DNA from: Sphingobacterium sp.
GTDB lineage: Bacteria > Bacteroidota > Bacteroidia > Sphingobacteriales > Sphingobacteriaceae
DNA: 64,000 bases
Direction of reading: 5' to 3'
Assembly (NCBI GenBank): GCA_031286695.1
Contig: JAITTY010000010.1
Location: forward strand, 62,001 to 126,000
Below, piece by piece: positions 18,814-27,975 of the stretch. The notes under the pieces are model-generated. The model did no database searches, was not told the DNA's origin, and saw nothing but the letters and a program-made list of their open reading frames with translations. A program made the position numbers and the translations under genes. Within the stretch, counting starts at the first letter, position 1; each line of letters starts with the position of its first letter.

Positions 18814-19368
18814 TTATTGCACCTTGAACCGTCTGGGGTATTCGCCGATGGTATCAATACTAAAAAAATCATCGAATTTTTCTTTAGGCGTATGGGCATA
18901 ATAGTTGTTTAGAAGCCCTAAAAAACCTTCGAGGTTGGGCGAAATGACATTGCGGTCATTGTCTTTATTCCAGTATTCAATCAATTGACCTGCCTGTCCT
19001 GTAAAGATACCGCCTAGATCATAGCAGATATAACTTCCGCCACCATTATGGAAAATAGGAATCCAACGTTCATTCCACCAATTTTCGATCTCGAAGTCCG
19101 TGCCGATCATATTTGTCATTTCCTGTGCTGTATCCAGCGCCTCTTCTAGGGGGATGAAAGTTGAATTGTTGACAAAGGCTTCGTAGCTTGTATGGATTTG
19201 TCCATTTTTCCAACGATAGAGCGCTTTGAGATCGTTCGGTATTGCAATATCATATTTTTGTTCAAGCACCTCAAGCTCTTCTGTTGATAAAGGGGACCGT
19301 AGATCGGTATACAGTTCGGGTCTTAAATTTTCGATATAACTATCTAATGTCGCGAGCGTTTTTTGCAT
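18814..19368 (-). CDS. SMI1/KNR4-family (SUKH) protein
   Basis: 184 residues from the ATG at 19368; an in-frame ATG at 19389 would add 7. The sequence follows the SUKH pattern: LSTEELEVLEQKYDIAIPNDLKALYRWKNGQ near 30-60, then WIPIFHNGGGSYICYDL near 105-120 and GFLGLLNNYY near 150. SUKH proteins often act as immunity proteins against polymorphic toxins, and some have housekeeping roles. No toxin gene lies beside it, so it is an orphan here. Divergent from the gene at 19600. Confidence 0.85.
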   Translation of the reverse strand: MQKTLATLDSYIENLRPELYTDLRSPLSTEELEVLEQKYDIAIPNDLKALYRWKNGQIHTSYEAFVNNSTFIPLEEALDTAQEMTNMIGTDFEIENWWNERWIPIFHNGGGSYICYDLGGIFTGQAGQLIEYWNKDNDRNVISPNLEGFLGLLNNYYAHTPKEKFDDFFSIDTIGEYPRRFKVQ

Positions 19369-19599
19369 AATGGTCGATTTTTGATGCATCTATAAAGTTA
19401 GCTATAATTGCCTGAGTATACGAATATTGCTGTGCCATTGGTCGCAGAAAAAGTTGAAAAACTTAATAAGTATTTAATGGGAATTAATGTAAATTTATTT
19501 CAGTATAAAGCTGTAGATATGCTCATCGTCAGATAAAACGATAGCAGGTGTTGAATTGTTAATAATAACAGGTATACCGTTTTAATTTACTGAATACGA

Positions 19600-20124
19600 A
19601 TGAAAAAGATCGAACTTATTCCACTTGTTGGGATTCAAATTGAAGGTATTGGCCAGGTTGATTTTGGTGCGAGCCGTGCCGACGTCCAAAGTGTGCTTGG
19701 TGCACCCTCGGATGCGCTGGACGACCAATATTATTATGATGAACTCGAACTGAGACTTGATTTCAATGGCCGGGGAGTATTGGAATTTATAGAAAGTATC
19801 AACGGACCCAATCCTGAAAAAACTGAGATCAGCATCTATGGTGTTAATCCATTTCGGGTGGAAGCGGCCGAACTTGTAACAATCTTAACGGATAAAAACC
19901 AGGGCGAGGTTGACGATGCTGAGGCAGGATATTGTTATACATTTTTGAATAGCTCCGTTGGTATCTGGCGGCAGATGACCGAAGAGGATGTGCAGGAAGA
20001 GATCGAAGAAATCAAAGCCGATGGCGAATACGAAGATAATGCGGATATGCTATTGGAGGATCTTGAAAAATCAAAATTCTTTTGGACGATAGGCATTGGC
20101 GTAGAAGGGTATTACGTACCGTAA
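19600..20124 (+). CDS. Hypothetical acidic protein
   Basis: 174 residues, strongly acidic, no signal peptide. It opens with a pattern seen in small immunity-like proteins (GIGQVDFGASRADVQSVLGAPSD followed by YYYDELELRLDFNGRG), but I cannot name the family. The region about 125-155 is a charged helix (EEDVQEEIEEIKADGEYEDN). It ends 8 bp before the AraC-type gene on the same strand, so the two may be co-transcribed. A SUKH gene lies divergently beside it. Confidence 0.6.
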   Translation: MKKIELIPLVGIQIEGIGQVDFGASRADVQSVLGAPSDALDDQYYYDELELRLDFNGRGVLEFIESINGPNPEKTEISIYGVNPFRVEAAELVTILTDKNQGEVDDAEAGYCYTFLNSSVGIWRQMTEEDVQEEIEEIKADGEYEDNADMLLEDLEKSKFFWTIGIGVEGYYVP

Positions 20125-20132
20125 AGTAAGAC

Positions 20133-20942
20133 GTGGAACAGCTCAAAGCAGGCACCTACTTCGGTGCCATCAATAGGAAAATTAATTCCAATGAACTGCT
20201 TGTTTCAGATGCTATTTATACGCTGGAAAAAGTGGATTGGCATTACCACGAAAATCCGTATTTTACGTTTATTCTAGAGGGCAATCTACTGGAGGGGAGC
20301 AAAAAAGGAATTCATCATTGTACTGCAGGGGACCTGCTTTTTCATAATTGGCAGGATGCTCATTACAATAGAAAACCCGATGGCCGTACCCGGGGTTTTC
20401 ATATTGAACTAAGTCAAGACTGGCGCTGGAACGAGGTGGCAGCTTTGCATCTCCTGGAAGGTAATATGGATATCCAAATGCCAGAGGTAAGGTTGCTCTT
20501 CCATAAGCTCTTTTTGGAATCTTTCGATCTGGATAACAGTTCGGAACTTGTAATGGACAGTTTACTATTAAATGTATTTTCTTTGCTGCATCGGGACCGG
20601 GTAGTGAGCGAACGTAAAGTTCCACAATGGGTGTATATGTTACGTGATTATTTGCGGGCGAATTTTAACAAAGAGCTGAAACTGACAACTATTTCCCATA
20701 CGCTCGATCTGCATCCCGTTTATCTGTCCCGTGAATTTTCCCGGTACTTTGGCGTCACGATGGGGGATTATATCCGCAAGTTGAAAGTTGAAAATGCCGT
20801 ATTGCTACTTCGTGAACCTAATCACTCACTAACCGAAATAGGTTATAAATCAGGTTTTTCCGATCAAAGTCATTTTATACGTTGTTTCAAAAGTCTGTTA
20901 GGATCGACACCTGGGGAGTATCGAAATAAGATCAATTCCTAA
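20133..20942 (+). CDS. AraC-family transcriptional regulator (cupin type)
   Basis: 269 residues starting at GTG 20133, 8 bp after the previous stop. The N-terminal cupin-like sensor (about 5-110) has the WHYHENPYFTFILEG pattern of ligand-binding AraC proteins. The C-terminal double helix-turn-helix spans about 165-265: LKLTTISHTLDLHPVYLSREFSRYFG and LTEIGYKSGFSDQSHFIRCFK with a PGEYR end. Ligand unknown. The neighbouring hydrolase gene at 21014, 71 bp downstream on the same strand, is a possible target. Confidence 0.9.
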   Translation: MEQLKAGTYFGAINRKINSNELLVSDAIYTLEKVDWHYHENPYFTFILEGNLLEGSKKGIHHCTAGDLLFHNWQDAHYNRKPDGRTRGFHIELSQDWRWNEVAALHLLEGNMDIQMPEVRLLFHKLFLESFDLDNSSELVMDSLLLNVFSLLHRDRVVSERKVPQWVYMLRDYLRANFNKELKLTTISHTLDLHPVYLSREFSRYFGVTMGDYIRKLKVENAVLLLREPNHSLTEIGYKSGFSDQSHFIRCFKSLLGSTPGEYRNKINS

Positions 20943-21013
20943 AAAGTTAATTTCATTCTATTTTGTTCATTTGGCCCGCACTAATTTTATACAAGTAGAT
21001 TGAAAAAAACTTT

Positions 21014-22654
21014 ATGAAATATCTTTTTTTATTTTTTTTCTTAGGGTATCCGTTGTGGATCAATGCACAGGACCAATCGGAGCGGGATACTTTGCAGGTC
21101 CATTTTGACCAAGAAACGCCGGGTGAAATTTTGTTCACTAGTTCACGGGAATCGCTACAAAAGGAAGAGTTTATACACCACTATGTGTTATCACCTCGAA
21201 GTAATCTGTTTATTGCTATCAAACTTCAAAAACCACTGATCTATTATCAAAAGATCTTAGCGCCACAGCTTACAGATATCGGACTCTTTCAACAAGGTAA
21301 TTTTCAGTTTAAGCTATGGATAGATGGAAAAGTGATCTATAGGAGTAATTTATCTCCAGGCGCACCTCAGCAGGAGATACAGCAACAGGAAACGACCTTG
21401 AAGCGCCCCATGATAGATCAAATCAACGGACAGGGATCCTGGTCTGAATTTTTCTGGAATCGTTTTCTTTTTAATGGTGGTGAAAAAGCGCTAACGGATG
21501 GACAACATCATCTTAAGATGGAAATCAGGCCTTATGTAAACGCAGACAGTCTCTTCGTTGGTGATATTATTGCAAGCGGCGAACTGCAGCTTTCTGTCAA
21601 CTTGAATCCAGTGATAGATCCAGATAAATATAAACTACAACAGCCTGCGACCTATCCTGGTCTGAAGGTGTCAAAAGCGAAGTTTGACCGCCGTAGGATA
21701 CAGCAGCTAAAAGGGATGATTGAAGAGGGTATTTTTAAAAAGCTGAACGGAATCGTTGTATTAGAGCATGGAAGCCTGTTGATAGAAGAATATTTCAATG
21801 GTGAAAATAGGGAGAGTCTGCATGATCCCAGGTCGGTAGGCAAGACCTTCGCTTCGACCTTAACCGGTATCGCTATTGCGGACGGGTACATTAAAAATGA
21901 AGATCAAACGCTGGATCAATGCTATGATTTTGGGAAATATCAAAATCCTGATCTCGCTAAAAACAAAACAACAATCCGTGAATTATTGACCATGAGTGCT
22001 GGCTTTGACGGTAACGATGAAGATCCCAATAGCCCAGGTAATGAGGAAAATATGTATCCTACAGCAAATTGGGTAGACTTTACCTTAGATCTTCCTTTTC
22101 GAAAATCGCTACAGCGACAATGGCATTATTTTACTGCCGGAGTCGTTGTATTGGGAGATCTACTTGATAAACAAGTGCAAGGTGGATTGGAATCCTATGC
22201 AAATAAAAGACTGTTTGTTCCATTGGGAATACGGAAATATCGTTGGGAGCATACACCGCAAGGGGTGCCAAATACTGCTGGCGGTATTCGCATGAATGCA
22301 CTTGATTTTGCAAAATATGGACAGCTTTATAAGAACGGTGGGTACTGGAATGGTAAGCAGATCCTTCCGCAAGCCTGGGTGCAAAAGAGCCTTTCCAAAC
22401 AATTGATGATTCCTGAAAGAGAAAAAGAGTATTATGGCTACCTGTTTTGGAACAAGTGCTTTCATGTTGGAAGTAAGGGATATGAAGCCTATTATTGTGC
22501 CGGAAACGGAGGAAATTACATTATAATAATGAACGATATTCCCTATGTGATCGTTATTACAGCTAGTGCCTATGGCCAAGCTTATGCACATAAGCAGGTG
22601 GACCGGATTGTCAGTGAATTTTTGCTTCCGGCTTTACTCAATACCGGTCAATGA
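21014..22654 (+). CDS. Serine beta-lactamase-like hydrolase (class C/penicillin-binding fold)
   Basis: 546 residues with a signal peptide (to about 19, WINAQ). The N-terminal third (about 20-210) is beta-rich and not part of the catalytic domain. The beta-lactamase-related domain spans about 225-540. The SxxK motif is S274-V-G-K277 in DPRSVGKTFAS, preceded by LEHGSLLIEEYFNG. The expected YxN is not clear (HYFTAGVVV near 377). Members include esterases, D-aminopeptidases and carboxypeptidases, so antibiotic resistance should not be assumed. Secreted or periplasmic. Confidence 0.85.
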   Translation: MKYLFLFFFLGYPLWINAQDQSERDTLQVHFDQETPGEILFTSSRESLQKEEFIHHYVLSPRSNLFIAIKLQKPLIYYQKILAPQLTDIGLFQQGNFQFKLWIDGKVIYRSNLSPGAPQQEIQQQETTLKRPMIDQINGQGSWSEFFWNRFLFNGGEKALTDGQHHLKMEIRPYVNADSLFVGDIIASGELQLSVNLNPVIDPDKYKLQQPATYPGLKVSKAKFDRRRIQQLKGMIEEGIFKKLNGIVVLEHGSLLIEEYFNGENRESLHDPRSVGKTFASTLTGIAIADGYIKNEDQTLDQCYDFGKYQNPDLAKNKTTIRELLTMSAGFDGNDEDPNSPGNEENMYPTANWVDFTLDLPFRKSLQRQWHYFTAGVVVLGDLLDKQVQGGLESYANKRLFVPLGIRKYRWEHTPQGVPNTAGGIRMNALDFAKYGQLYKNGGYWNGKQILPQAWVQKSLSKQLMIPEREKEYYGYLFWNKCFHVGSKGYEAYYCAGNGGNYIIIMNDIPYVIVITASAYGQAYAHKQVDRIVSEFLLPALLNTGQ

Positions 22655-22678
22655 TCGCTTTATCAAGTACCTTATTTT

Positions 22679-23593
22679 TTACTGAAATAGCTGCCTAAAC
22701 TCCAGGGGACTCTGCTGCGTATTCTTTTTGAAGACCTTGCTGAATGACTGCGGATGCTCGAAGCCTAGTTCATAGGCGATTTCACTGATGGATAGGAAGC
22801 TTGTGCTCAAGCGCAATTTGGCATACTCGATCATTTTGTGCTGAATATGCTGTTGCGTATTTTGCTGTGTATAGATGCGCAGTAGGCTGCTGAGGTAGTT
22901 TGGCGATAAATTGAGCTCCTGTGCCAGAAAGCTGACGGTCGGAACACCGTGCGCCGCGAGCAGATCTTGCTGAAACTGTGCGGATAGCAACTGCTCAAAC
23001 TTGGTGACCAGCTCTTGTGTTGATCGTTTTCGGGTAATAAACTGCCGTTCATAGAATCGTTCGGCATAGATCAGCAAGCGCTCAATCTGTTTGATAATGA
23101 GTTCGCGGCTGAATTTATCGATATTCGACTGATATTCCTTTTCGATATTTTGAAGAATATCCACGATTACGGCTTCTTCTTTGTCCGAAAGAAAAAGTGC
23201 TTCATTGACCTGATATTGGAAAAAATCATAACGGTGAATATGTTTTGCCAGTTCGCTGTTCCATAGAAAATCAGGGTGGATCAACAGGATCCAGCCGCTG
23301 GGCTGGGCCTGTATTTCTTGATTGATCTCTACTTTTAAAAACTGCAATGGCGATATAAAAGTGAGTATGCCCGAATCGAAATCATAATGCTGCTGCCCAT
23401 AGTTGAACCGGGCATTTACATTTCGCTTTAAACCGATCGAATAAAAATGCTGTATCCAATTCAATTTACTGTCATTTACGGGATAATGTACCTGACTGTA
23501 ATCGACCAAGCTGATCAATGGATGCTCGGGTTTTGGCAATCCGCAAAAGCTGTGGAATTCCGATAGGGAATGAAAGCGAAATGTATTCTCCAT
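22679..23593 (-). CDS. AraC-family transcriptional regulator
   Basis: 304 residues. The N-terminal sensor domain (about 1-170) is of the type found in Bacteroidota AraC proteins next to oxidoreductases. The C-terminal helix-turn-helix pair spans about 205-302: VSFLAQELNLSPNYLSSLLRIY and LSISEIAYELGFEHPQSFSKVFKKNTQQSPLEFR. It lies 74 bp downstream of the SDR gene on the same strand, which suggests that it regulates that gene and itself. Confidence 0.9.
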   Translation of the reverse strand: MENTFRFHSLSEFHSFCGLPKPEHPLISLVDYSQVHYPVNDSKLNWIQHFYSIGLKRNVNARFNYGQQHYDFDSGILTFISPLQFLKVEINQEIQAQPSGWILLIHPDFLWNSELAKHIHRYDFFQYQVNEALFLSDKEEAVIVDILQNIEKEYQSNIDKFSRELIIKQIERLLIYAERFYERQFITRKRSTQELVTKFEQLLSAQFQQDLLAAHGVPTVSFLAQELNLSPNYLSSLLRIYTQQNTQQHIQHKMIEYAKLRLSTSFLSISEIAYELGFEHPQSFSKVFKKNTQQSPLEFRQLFQ

Positions 23594-23667
23594 GTTGTAA
23601 ATTTACTGAATTTCTAATTTGATTATTGTGAGATTTCCTTGGAAGTACCTTATGCTGAATTAAGCTG

Positions 23668-24516
23668 TTATACGGAATGCTCAAAACCCGTTGATACTGT
23701 ATAGCTTTTCCATTTTTCGATCTCCGTCATAAGCATATTGATCTTATTTTTGGCTAGTTCATAAGCGTCTTCGCCCATCAAAAAATGGATGGGTGGCTGC
23801 TCCAGGCTGCTCAGCTCGATCAATAAGGTTGCCGCTCTCCGTGGATCATTTGCCTGATTGCCATGGATCTGATGCAGATGGGTGGCTTCATTTTCTCGGG
23901 CAGTGACGTATGCCGCTATCGGATTGGCTGCGGTATGTAAGGATCCCTCGGATAAAAAATCGGTTCTGAAGTAACCGGGATAGACCAAAGTCGTGTGTAC
24001 GCCAAAGGGTTTCATTTCGACAGCGAGGGCTTCAGTAAAGCCTGCGACAGCAAATTTGGTGGAGCAATAAACACCAAAGGCTGGGTAATTTCCAGCGAGT
24101 CCGCCGATAGATGCTATGTTGAAAATATGTCCCGATTGTTGGCGTCGCATATGGGGGGCGATATGCCGGATGGCATTAAGAGATCCAAAGACATTCACTT
24201 CGAAGTTGCTGCGTGCTTCCCGGTCACTGAGCTCCTCTAGGGTGCCTGTCTGACCATATCCGGCATTGTTTACCAGTACATCAATCCTCCCGAAATAATC
24301 AATGGCCGATAGTACTGCCCGGGCAACGTCTTTGTCATCGGTAATGTCTACCTCAAGCGGCAGAAAATTTTCCTGATCGCCGATTTCATCTTCTAGCGCC
24401 TGTTTTGTTCGTGATGTGGCAACCACAAGATAACCTTGGGCGAGCAATTCTTTAACGAGACTGAGACCTAGCCCCTTGGAAGCGCCAGTGATGAACCATA
24501 CTTTTTGTGATTTCAT
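23668..24516 (-). CDS. Short-chain dehydrogenase/reductase (SDR)
   Basis: 282 residues. Rossmann start VWFITGASKGLGLSLVKEL holds the cofactor motif TGxxxGxG. NNAGYG follows near 87. The catalytic set includes Ser in FNIASIGG near 137 and Tyr150/Lys154 in YCSTK. The basic residues after the second strand (TSRTKQ) favour NADP(H). Classical SDR; the substrate cannot be set. Transcribed ahead of an AraC regulator and divergent from the peroxiredoxin gene. Confidence 0.92.
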   Translation of the reverse strand: MKSQKVWFITGASKGLGLSLVKELLAQGYLVVATSRTKQALEDEIGDQENFLPLEVDITDDKDVARAVLSAIDYFGRIDVLVNNAGYGQTGTLEELSDREARSNFEVNVFGSLNAIRHIAPHMRRQQSGHIFNIASIGGLAGNYPAFGVYCSTKFAVAGFTEALAVEMKPFGVHTTLVYPGYFRTDFLSEGSLHTAANPIAAYVTARENEATHLHQIHGNQANDPRRAATLLIELSSLEQPPIHFLMGEDAYELAKNKINMLMTEIEKWKSYTVSTGFEHSV

Positions 24517-24724
24517 GTGTTTTTGTTTTAAATAATGGATGCTACAAAGGTGACGAATTGATGGACGTCAGATGTAGGCAGATCAACGGATCTTGTAGCC
24601 AGATCGTGGATAAGCTATTTTTTCTTTAAAACAATTTTTGCTTTTGAGTGCTTTATTTAGTGGTGGTACCAATCTATTTTAAGGTCGGCACCTCAAATGG
24701 CAGTTAAACTTTAAAGACGTTGAT

Positions 24725-25186
24725 ATGTTGCAAAAAAATGATGTTGCACCCGATTTTACCTTATACGCGACACCGGATCAAAAAATTAAATTATCAGAAT
24801 TCAAAGGGCATAATGTGATATTGGCATTTTACCCAGCAGACTGGAGCCCGGTATGCAGTGATCAGATGGCACTATATAATGAAATGCTCAAGTATTTTAA
24901 GAAATATGATGCCGAAATTATGGGTATTTCCGTTGATAGCAAATGGTGTCATATGGCGTTCGCTCAGTCCCGAAAACTACATTTTCCACTTCTAGCCGAT
25001 TTTGAAGCTAAAGGCGAGGTCGCCAAAAAATATGGTGTTTATGATGAAGAAGAAGGTGAGTGTAAGCGCGCACTCTTTGTAATTGATAAGGAAGGAGTTA
25101 TTGCTTGGTGTTATATGTCTCCGACGGCGGTCAATCCAGGTGCAGACGGTATTATCGAAGCATTGGAGAATCTTAAATTAAAATAA
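24725..25186 (+). CDS. Peroxiredoxin (AhpC/TSA family)
   Basis: 153 residues. The active-site segment FYPADWSPVCSDQ holds the peroxidatic Cys44 in the PxxxS/TxxC arrangement, with the usual Trp before it. Later Cys residues (KWCH near 77, GECKRA near 115, WCYM near 130) could serve as resolving residues, but the type (one- or two-Cys) is not decided by the sequence. It reduces peroxides in the cytoplasm. A DsbA-like gene starts 2 bp after its stop and probably belongs to the same operon. Confidence 0.92.
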   Translation: MLQKNDVAPDFTLYATPDQKIKLSEFKGHNVILAFYPADWSPVCSDQMALYNEMLKYFKKYDAEIMGISVDSKWCHMAFAQSRKLHFPLLADFEAKGEVAKKYGVYDEEEGECKRALFVIDKEGVIAWCYMSPTAVNPGADGIIEALENLKLK

Positions 25187-25188
25187 TT

Positions 25189-25698
25189 ATGTCATTGAAA
25201 CCGAAGGTCAGCAATGCTGACCATATATTGGGAAATGGCCAGGCCGATCTGACCATTGTTGAATATGGGGATTATCAATGTCCACATTGCGGTGCAGCTC
25301 ATCCCATAATAAAAGAAATGATGGCCGAACTGGGAAGCCAGATCAGGTTTGTATTCCGCAATTTTCCACTTTCGGAAATGCATCCTTATGCTCAACCCGC
25401 AGCATTGGCAGCGGAAGCGGCAGCACTGCAGGGAAAATTTTGGGAGATGCATGATGCTATTTTCGAAAACCAGAACTTGCTGAGTTCGAGATTGCTGTTG
25501 GATATCGCTGAGCAACTGGATTTGGATATGTCGAAGTTCAAATCTGATTTGCAGGACGAGGCGTTACAGGACCGTGTGGATGGCGATTTTGAAAGTGGTA
25601 TGCTAAGTGGCGTTAATGGAACGCCGACATTTTTTGTCAACGGACAGAAATTTGACGGTGGCGCGGAAGATCTGGTTCAAATATTAGGTGAAAACTGA
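25189..25698 (+). CDS. DsbA-like thioredoxin-fold protein, cytoplasmic
   Basis: 169 residues with no signal peptide. The N-terminal motif IVEYGDYQCPHCGAAHP has the redox pair Cys31-Pro-His-Cys34, as in DsbA and thioredoxin-4 domains, and GVNGTPTFFVNG near 140 carries the cis-proline. The lack of an export signal is unusual for a DsbA-type oxidase, so it may act as a reductant or disulfide-handling protein with the peroxiredoxin encoded 2 bp upstream. That coupling is inferred from position. Confidence 0.88.
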   Translation: MSLKPKVSNADHILGNGQADLTIVEYGDYQCPHCGAAHPIIKEMMAELGSQIRFVFRNFPLSEMHPYAQPAALAAEAAALQGKFWEMHDAIFENQNLLSSRLLLDIAEQLDLDMSKFKSDLQDEALQDRVDGDFESGMLSGVNGTPTFFVNGQKFDGGAEDLVQILGEN

Positions 25699-25933
25699 AT
25701 ATATGATTACTATTTAAAAACAGGTGCGCACACGACGAGAAGCCTTTTGCATGAAAATAGAACCTATCGTAAAAAAAGAATGAATGTGTTGTATAAATAA
25801 CGAAATATTGTTGTTTATAAATTTACCTTTTATTTTATAATATACTTAAATACAGTTGTATGTATTGATTGGATTATGAATTGCAATCCAATCAACATAT
25901 CATGTAAATAATAAAATTCTTAAACTAATCATC

Positions 25934-26758
25934 ATGGCAACATTCAAAGTTCAAGACGGAACAGAAATTTATTACAAAGACTGGGGAACAGGGCAACCGA
26001 TCGTATTTCATCACGGCTGGCCTCTATCCAGCGACGATTGGGACGCGCAGCTGATGTACTTCCTCGAAAAAGGGTACCGTGTGATCGCACACGATCGCCG
26101 GGGTCATGGTCGCTCGACACAGACGGCGACAGGAAATGAGATGGATACCTATGCGTCGGATATTGCACAATTGGTAGAAGCATTGGATTTAAAAGATGCC
26201 ATCCATATCGGCCACTCAACAGGTGGTGGCGAGGTTGTTCGCTACATAACCAATCATGGTACTTCTCGGGTGTCAAAAGCTGTATTGATCAGTGCGGTTA
26301 CCCCCACAATGGCTAAGAGTGCAACAAATCCTGATGGTGTACCTATGGAGGTTTTTGACGAAATAAGACTGAATACCGCCACGCGTAGACAACAATATTT
26401 TCAGGATTTTACCCTTGCTTTTTATGGCTATAACCGCAATGGAGCAAATGTACAACAAGGTGTGATGGACAACTGGTGGCGGCAAGGAATGATGGGCGGT
26501 ATCAAGGCGCATTATGACTGTATCAAAGCTTTCTCGGAAACTGATTTTACGGAAGAGCTTAAAAAAGTGGAGATTCCTGTATTGGTATTGCACGGTGAAG
26601 ATGATCAGATCGTACCGATTGATATAACGGGTAGAAGAGCTGCTAAGTTGGTCCAAAATGGCACTTTAATTACCTATCCTGGCTATCCGCATGGAATGCC
26701 TACTACAGAAGCGGAGACCATCAATAAGGATATTTTGACTTTTATTAATGGAAAATAA
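25934..26758 (+). CDS. Alpha/beta hydrolase, chloroperoxidase-like
   Basis: 274 residues. An oxyanion-side motif FHHGWPLSSDDWD lies at about 25-37 and HDRRGHGRS near 53-61. The nucleophile is Ser95 in GHSTGGGE, with the Asp in HGEDDQIVPID near 225 and the His in GYPHGMPTTEA near 254. These match the non-heme chloroperoxidase/esterase group. The GATQ-like lid and small size are typical. Physiological substrate unknown. No signal peptide, so cytoplasmic. Closed by a strong terminator hairpin at 26777. Confidence 0.9.
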   Translation: MATFKVQDGTEIYYKDWGTGQPIVFHHGWPLSSDDWDAQLMYFLEKGYRVIAHDRRGHGRSTQTATGNEMDTYASDIAQLVEALDLKDAIHIGHSTGGGEVVRYITNHGTSRVSKAVLISAVTPTMAKSATNPDGVPMEVFDEIRLNTATRRQQYFQDFTLAFYGYNRNGANVQQGVMDNWWRQGMMGGIKAHYDCIKAFSETDFTEELKKVEIPVLVLHGEDDQIVPIDITGRRAAKLVQNGTLITYPGYPHGMPTTEAETINKDILTFINGK

Positions 26759-26776
26759 GCGCATACAATAAAAAGC

Positions 26777-26831
26777 GATAACAAAAAGATGCTGCCTTGA
26801 TATACTATCAGGGCAGCATCTTTTTGTTATC
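26777..26831. terminator. Bidirectional terminator hairpin
   Basis: A 20-bp perfect outer stem (26777-26796 with 26812-26831; contains AAAAAGATGCTGCC) continues after one T:G wobble into a further 5 bp around a three-base loop, 55 bp in total. A-rich on the left and T-rich on the right, it can end transcription from both the hydrolase gene (stop 26758) and the convergent DUF1275 gene (end 26849). Confidence 0.85.
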
Positions 26832-26848
26832 CTATCTTAGAGCTATTT

Positions 26849-27520
26849 CTATTGGTCACTTTGGCTGGAAAGAAAGTAACAGATGAGCATTGCTATTCCG
26901 GCAAATGCAACTGAGCTTAACCCAAGTTCTTTACCTAAATAGGCTCCTGCCAAACAGCCAATAAAAAATCCAGAAAGTGTAATCAGCTGCTTAGCAAAAC
27001 TGACATTGATGGTAGGGTTTTTAAATTTATTAGCGATAAGTACACAAAGATCTAGGGAGGCTTGGGTAACGTTGCCCGTCATCATGGTCGTAGGACCGTG
27101 GGTTTCTTTGGTGAATAATTTACCAAATGCATTTTGCATACCTAATGCAAAGACAATAAGCATAACCAGACTGTACATCACTGTTTTTGATTCTTCCACC
27201 GGTAGTATGATGGCTAATGCTCCAGTAAGGACAAGTAATAGGGCTTCGACAAAAAGAACTGTATTTTTTTTGTGAGAACGTGCCGCAAGCCAGCCCCCAA
27301 GCATCACGGCTGCAACAAAAACCGGAAAAGTCGCCAGTTTAATCCAGGCCGTGATGTCTCCCCCGTTGATTAATTGATAAGCGAAAACAATAAAGTTACC
27401 TGTTACATGAGCCGAAAAGATCTTGTCGGCGGCAACGAATGTAACGGTGTCACAATAGCCGCCTACCAGCGTAAGAACCAAGGTGGTTATATGTGTGTGG
27501 TTTTGGGATTGAGTTTCCAT
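26849..27520 (-). CDS. DUF1275 (YoaK-like) membrane protein
   Basis: 223 residues with about six hydrophobic segments, the usual DUF1275 size. The opening TLVLTLVGGYCDTVTFVAADKIFSAHVTGNFIVFA is the DUF1275 signature. The middle contains the typical MQNAFGKLF and TTMMTGNVTQ. An inner-membrane protein of unknown role. It starts 5 bp after the DoxX stop on the same strand, and the operon begins with the truncated amidohydrolase. Confidence 0.88.
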   Translation of the reverse strand: METQSQNHTHITTLVLTLVGGYCDTVTFVAADKIFSAHVTGNFIVFAYQLINGGDITAWIKLATFPVFVAAVMLGGWLAARSHKKNTVLFVEALLLVLTGALAIILPVEESKTVMYSLVMLIVFALGMQNAFGKLFTKETHGPTTMMTGNVTQASLDLCVLIANKFKNPTINVSFAKQLITLSGFFIGCLAGAYLGKELGLSSVAFAGIAMLICYFLSSQSDQ

Positions 27521-27525
27521 AATAT

Positions 27526-27963
27526 TTAATATGCCTTTAGAAGTTGGAAAATATAGTAATCCAGGGAATATCTACCCGGTCCTGTCAGTAGAAGTAAAAA
27601 CAAACAAAGTGTGTACATAAATGGAATATCGCGTACTTCGCGTGAATCGTGGCGGTGTACGACGAAATAGCCAACTGTGGTTACTCCTATTGTCGGTAAT
27701 AGTGCTAACCTTCCAAATAAGCCCAATGCAATAAAAAAAGGAACAATAGTGTCTGCAAACTGGGCTACTGCGGCATTGAGTTTTTGGGGTAGCTGCAAAG
27801 GATTTGGGATATGTTCAGGTTCAGCCTGTGAGCCTTTCTGAATTTTTTTGAGGCCGTGCACGGTCAATAATTCCCAGGCAAATAGAACTCTAAAGATCAG
27901 TATGGCAATGTTATTGGCCGTATTGCCCAAATCTGTGTAAAAAAGTTTTTGAAGTATTTCCAT
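27526..27963 (-). CDS. DoxX-family membrane protein
   Basis: 145 residues with four hydrophobic segments (about 15-35, 70-90, 92-108, 115-138). Motifs such as RVLFAWELLTVHGLKKI and FFIALGLFGRLALLPTIGVTTVGYFVVHRHD are typical of DoxX. The role is not settled in most DoxX proteins. It lies 12 bp after the amidohydrolase remnant and 5 bp before the DUF1275 gene. If the 5' deletion removed the operon promoter, this gene may now depend on read-through. Confidence 0.85.
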   Translation of the reverse strand: MEILQKLFYTDLGNTANNIAILIFRVLFAWELLTVHGLKKIQKGSQAEPEHIPNPLQLPQKLNAAVAQFADTIVPFFIALGLFGRLALLPTIGVTTVGYFVVHRHDSREVRDIPFMYTLCLFLLLLTGPGRYSLDYYIFQLLKAY

Positions 27964-27975
27964 CTTTCCAGTGTC

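Noticed and set aside
21014..22654. Antibiotic-resistance beta-lactamase
   Set aside because: It has the SxxK fold signature, but the family includes many esterases and peptidases, and the YxN motif is not clear, so resistance is not supported.
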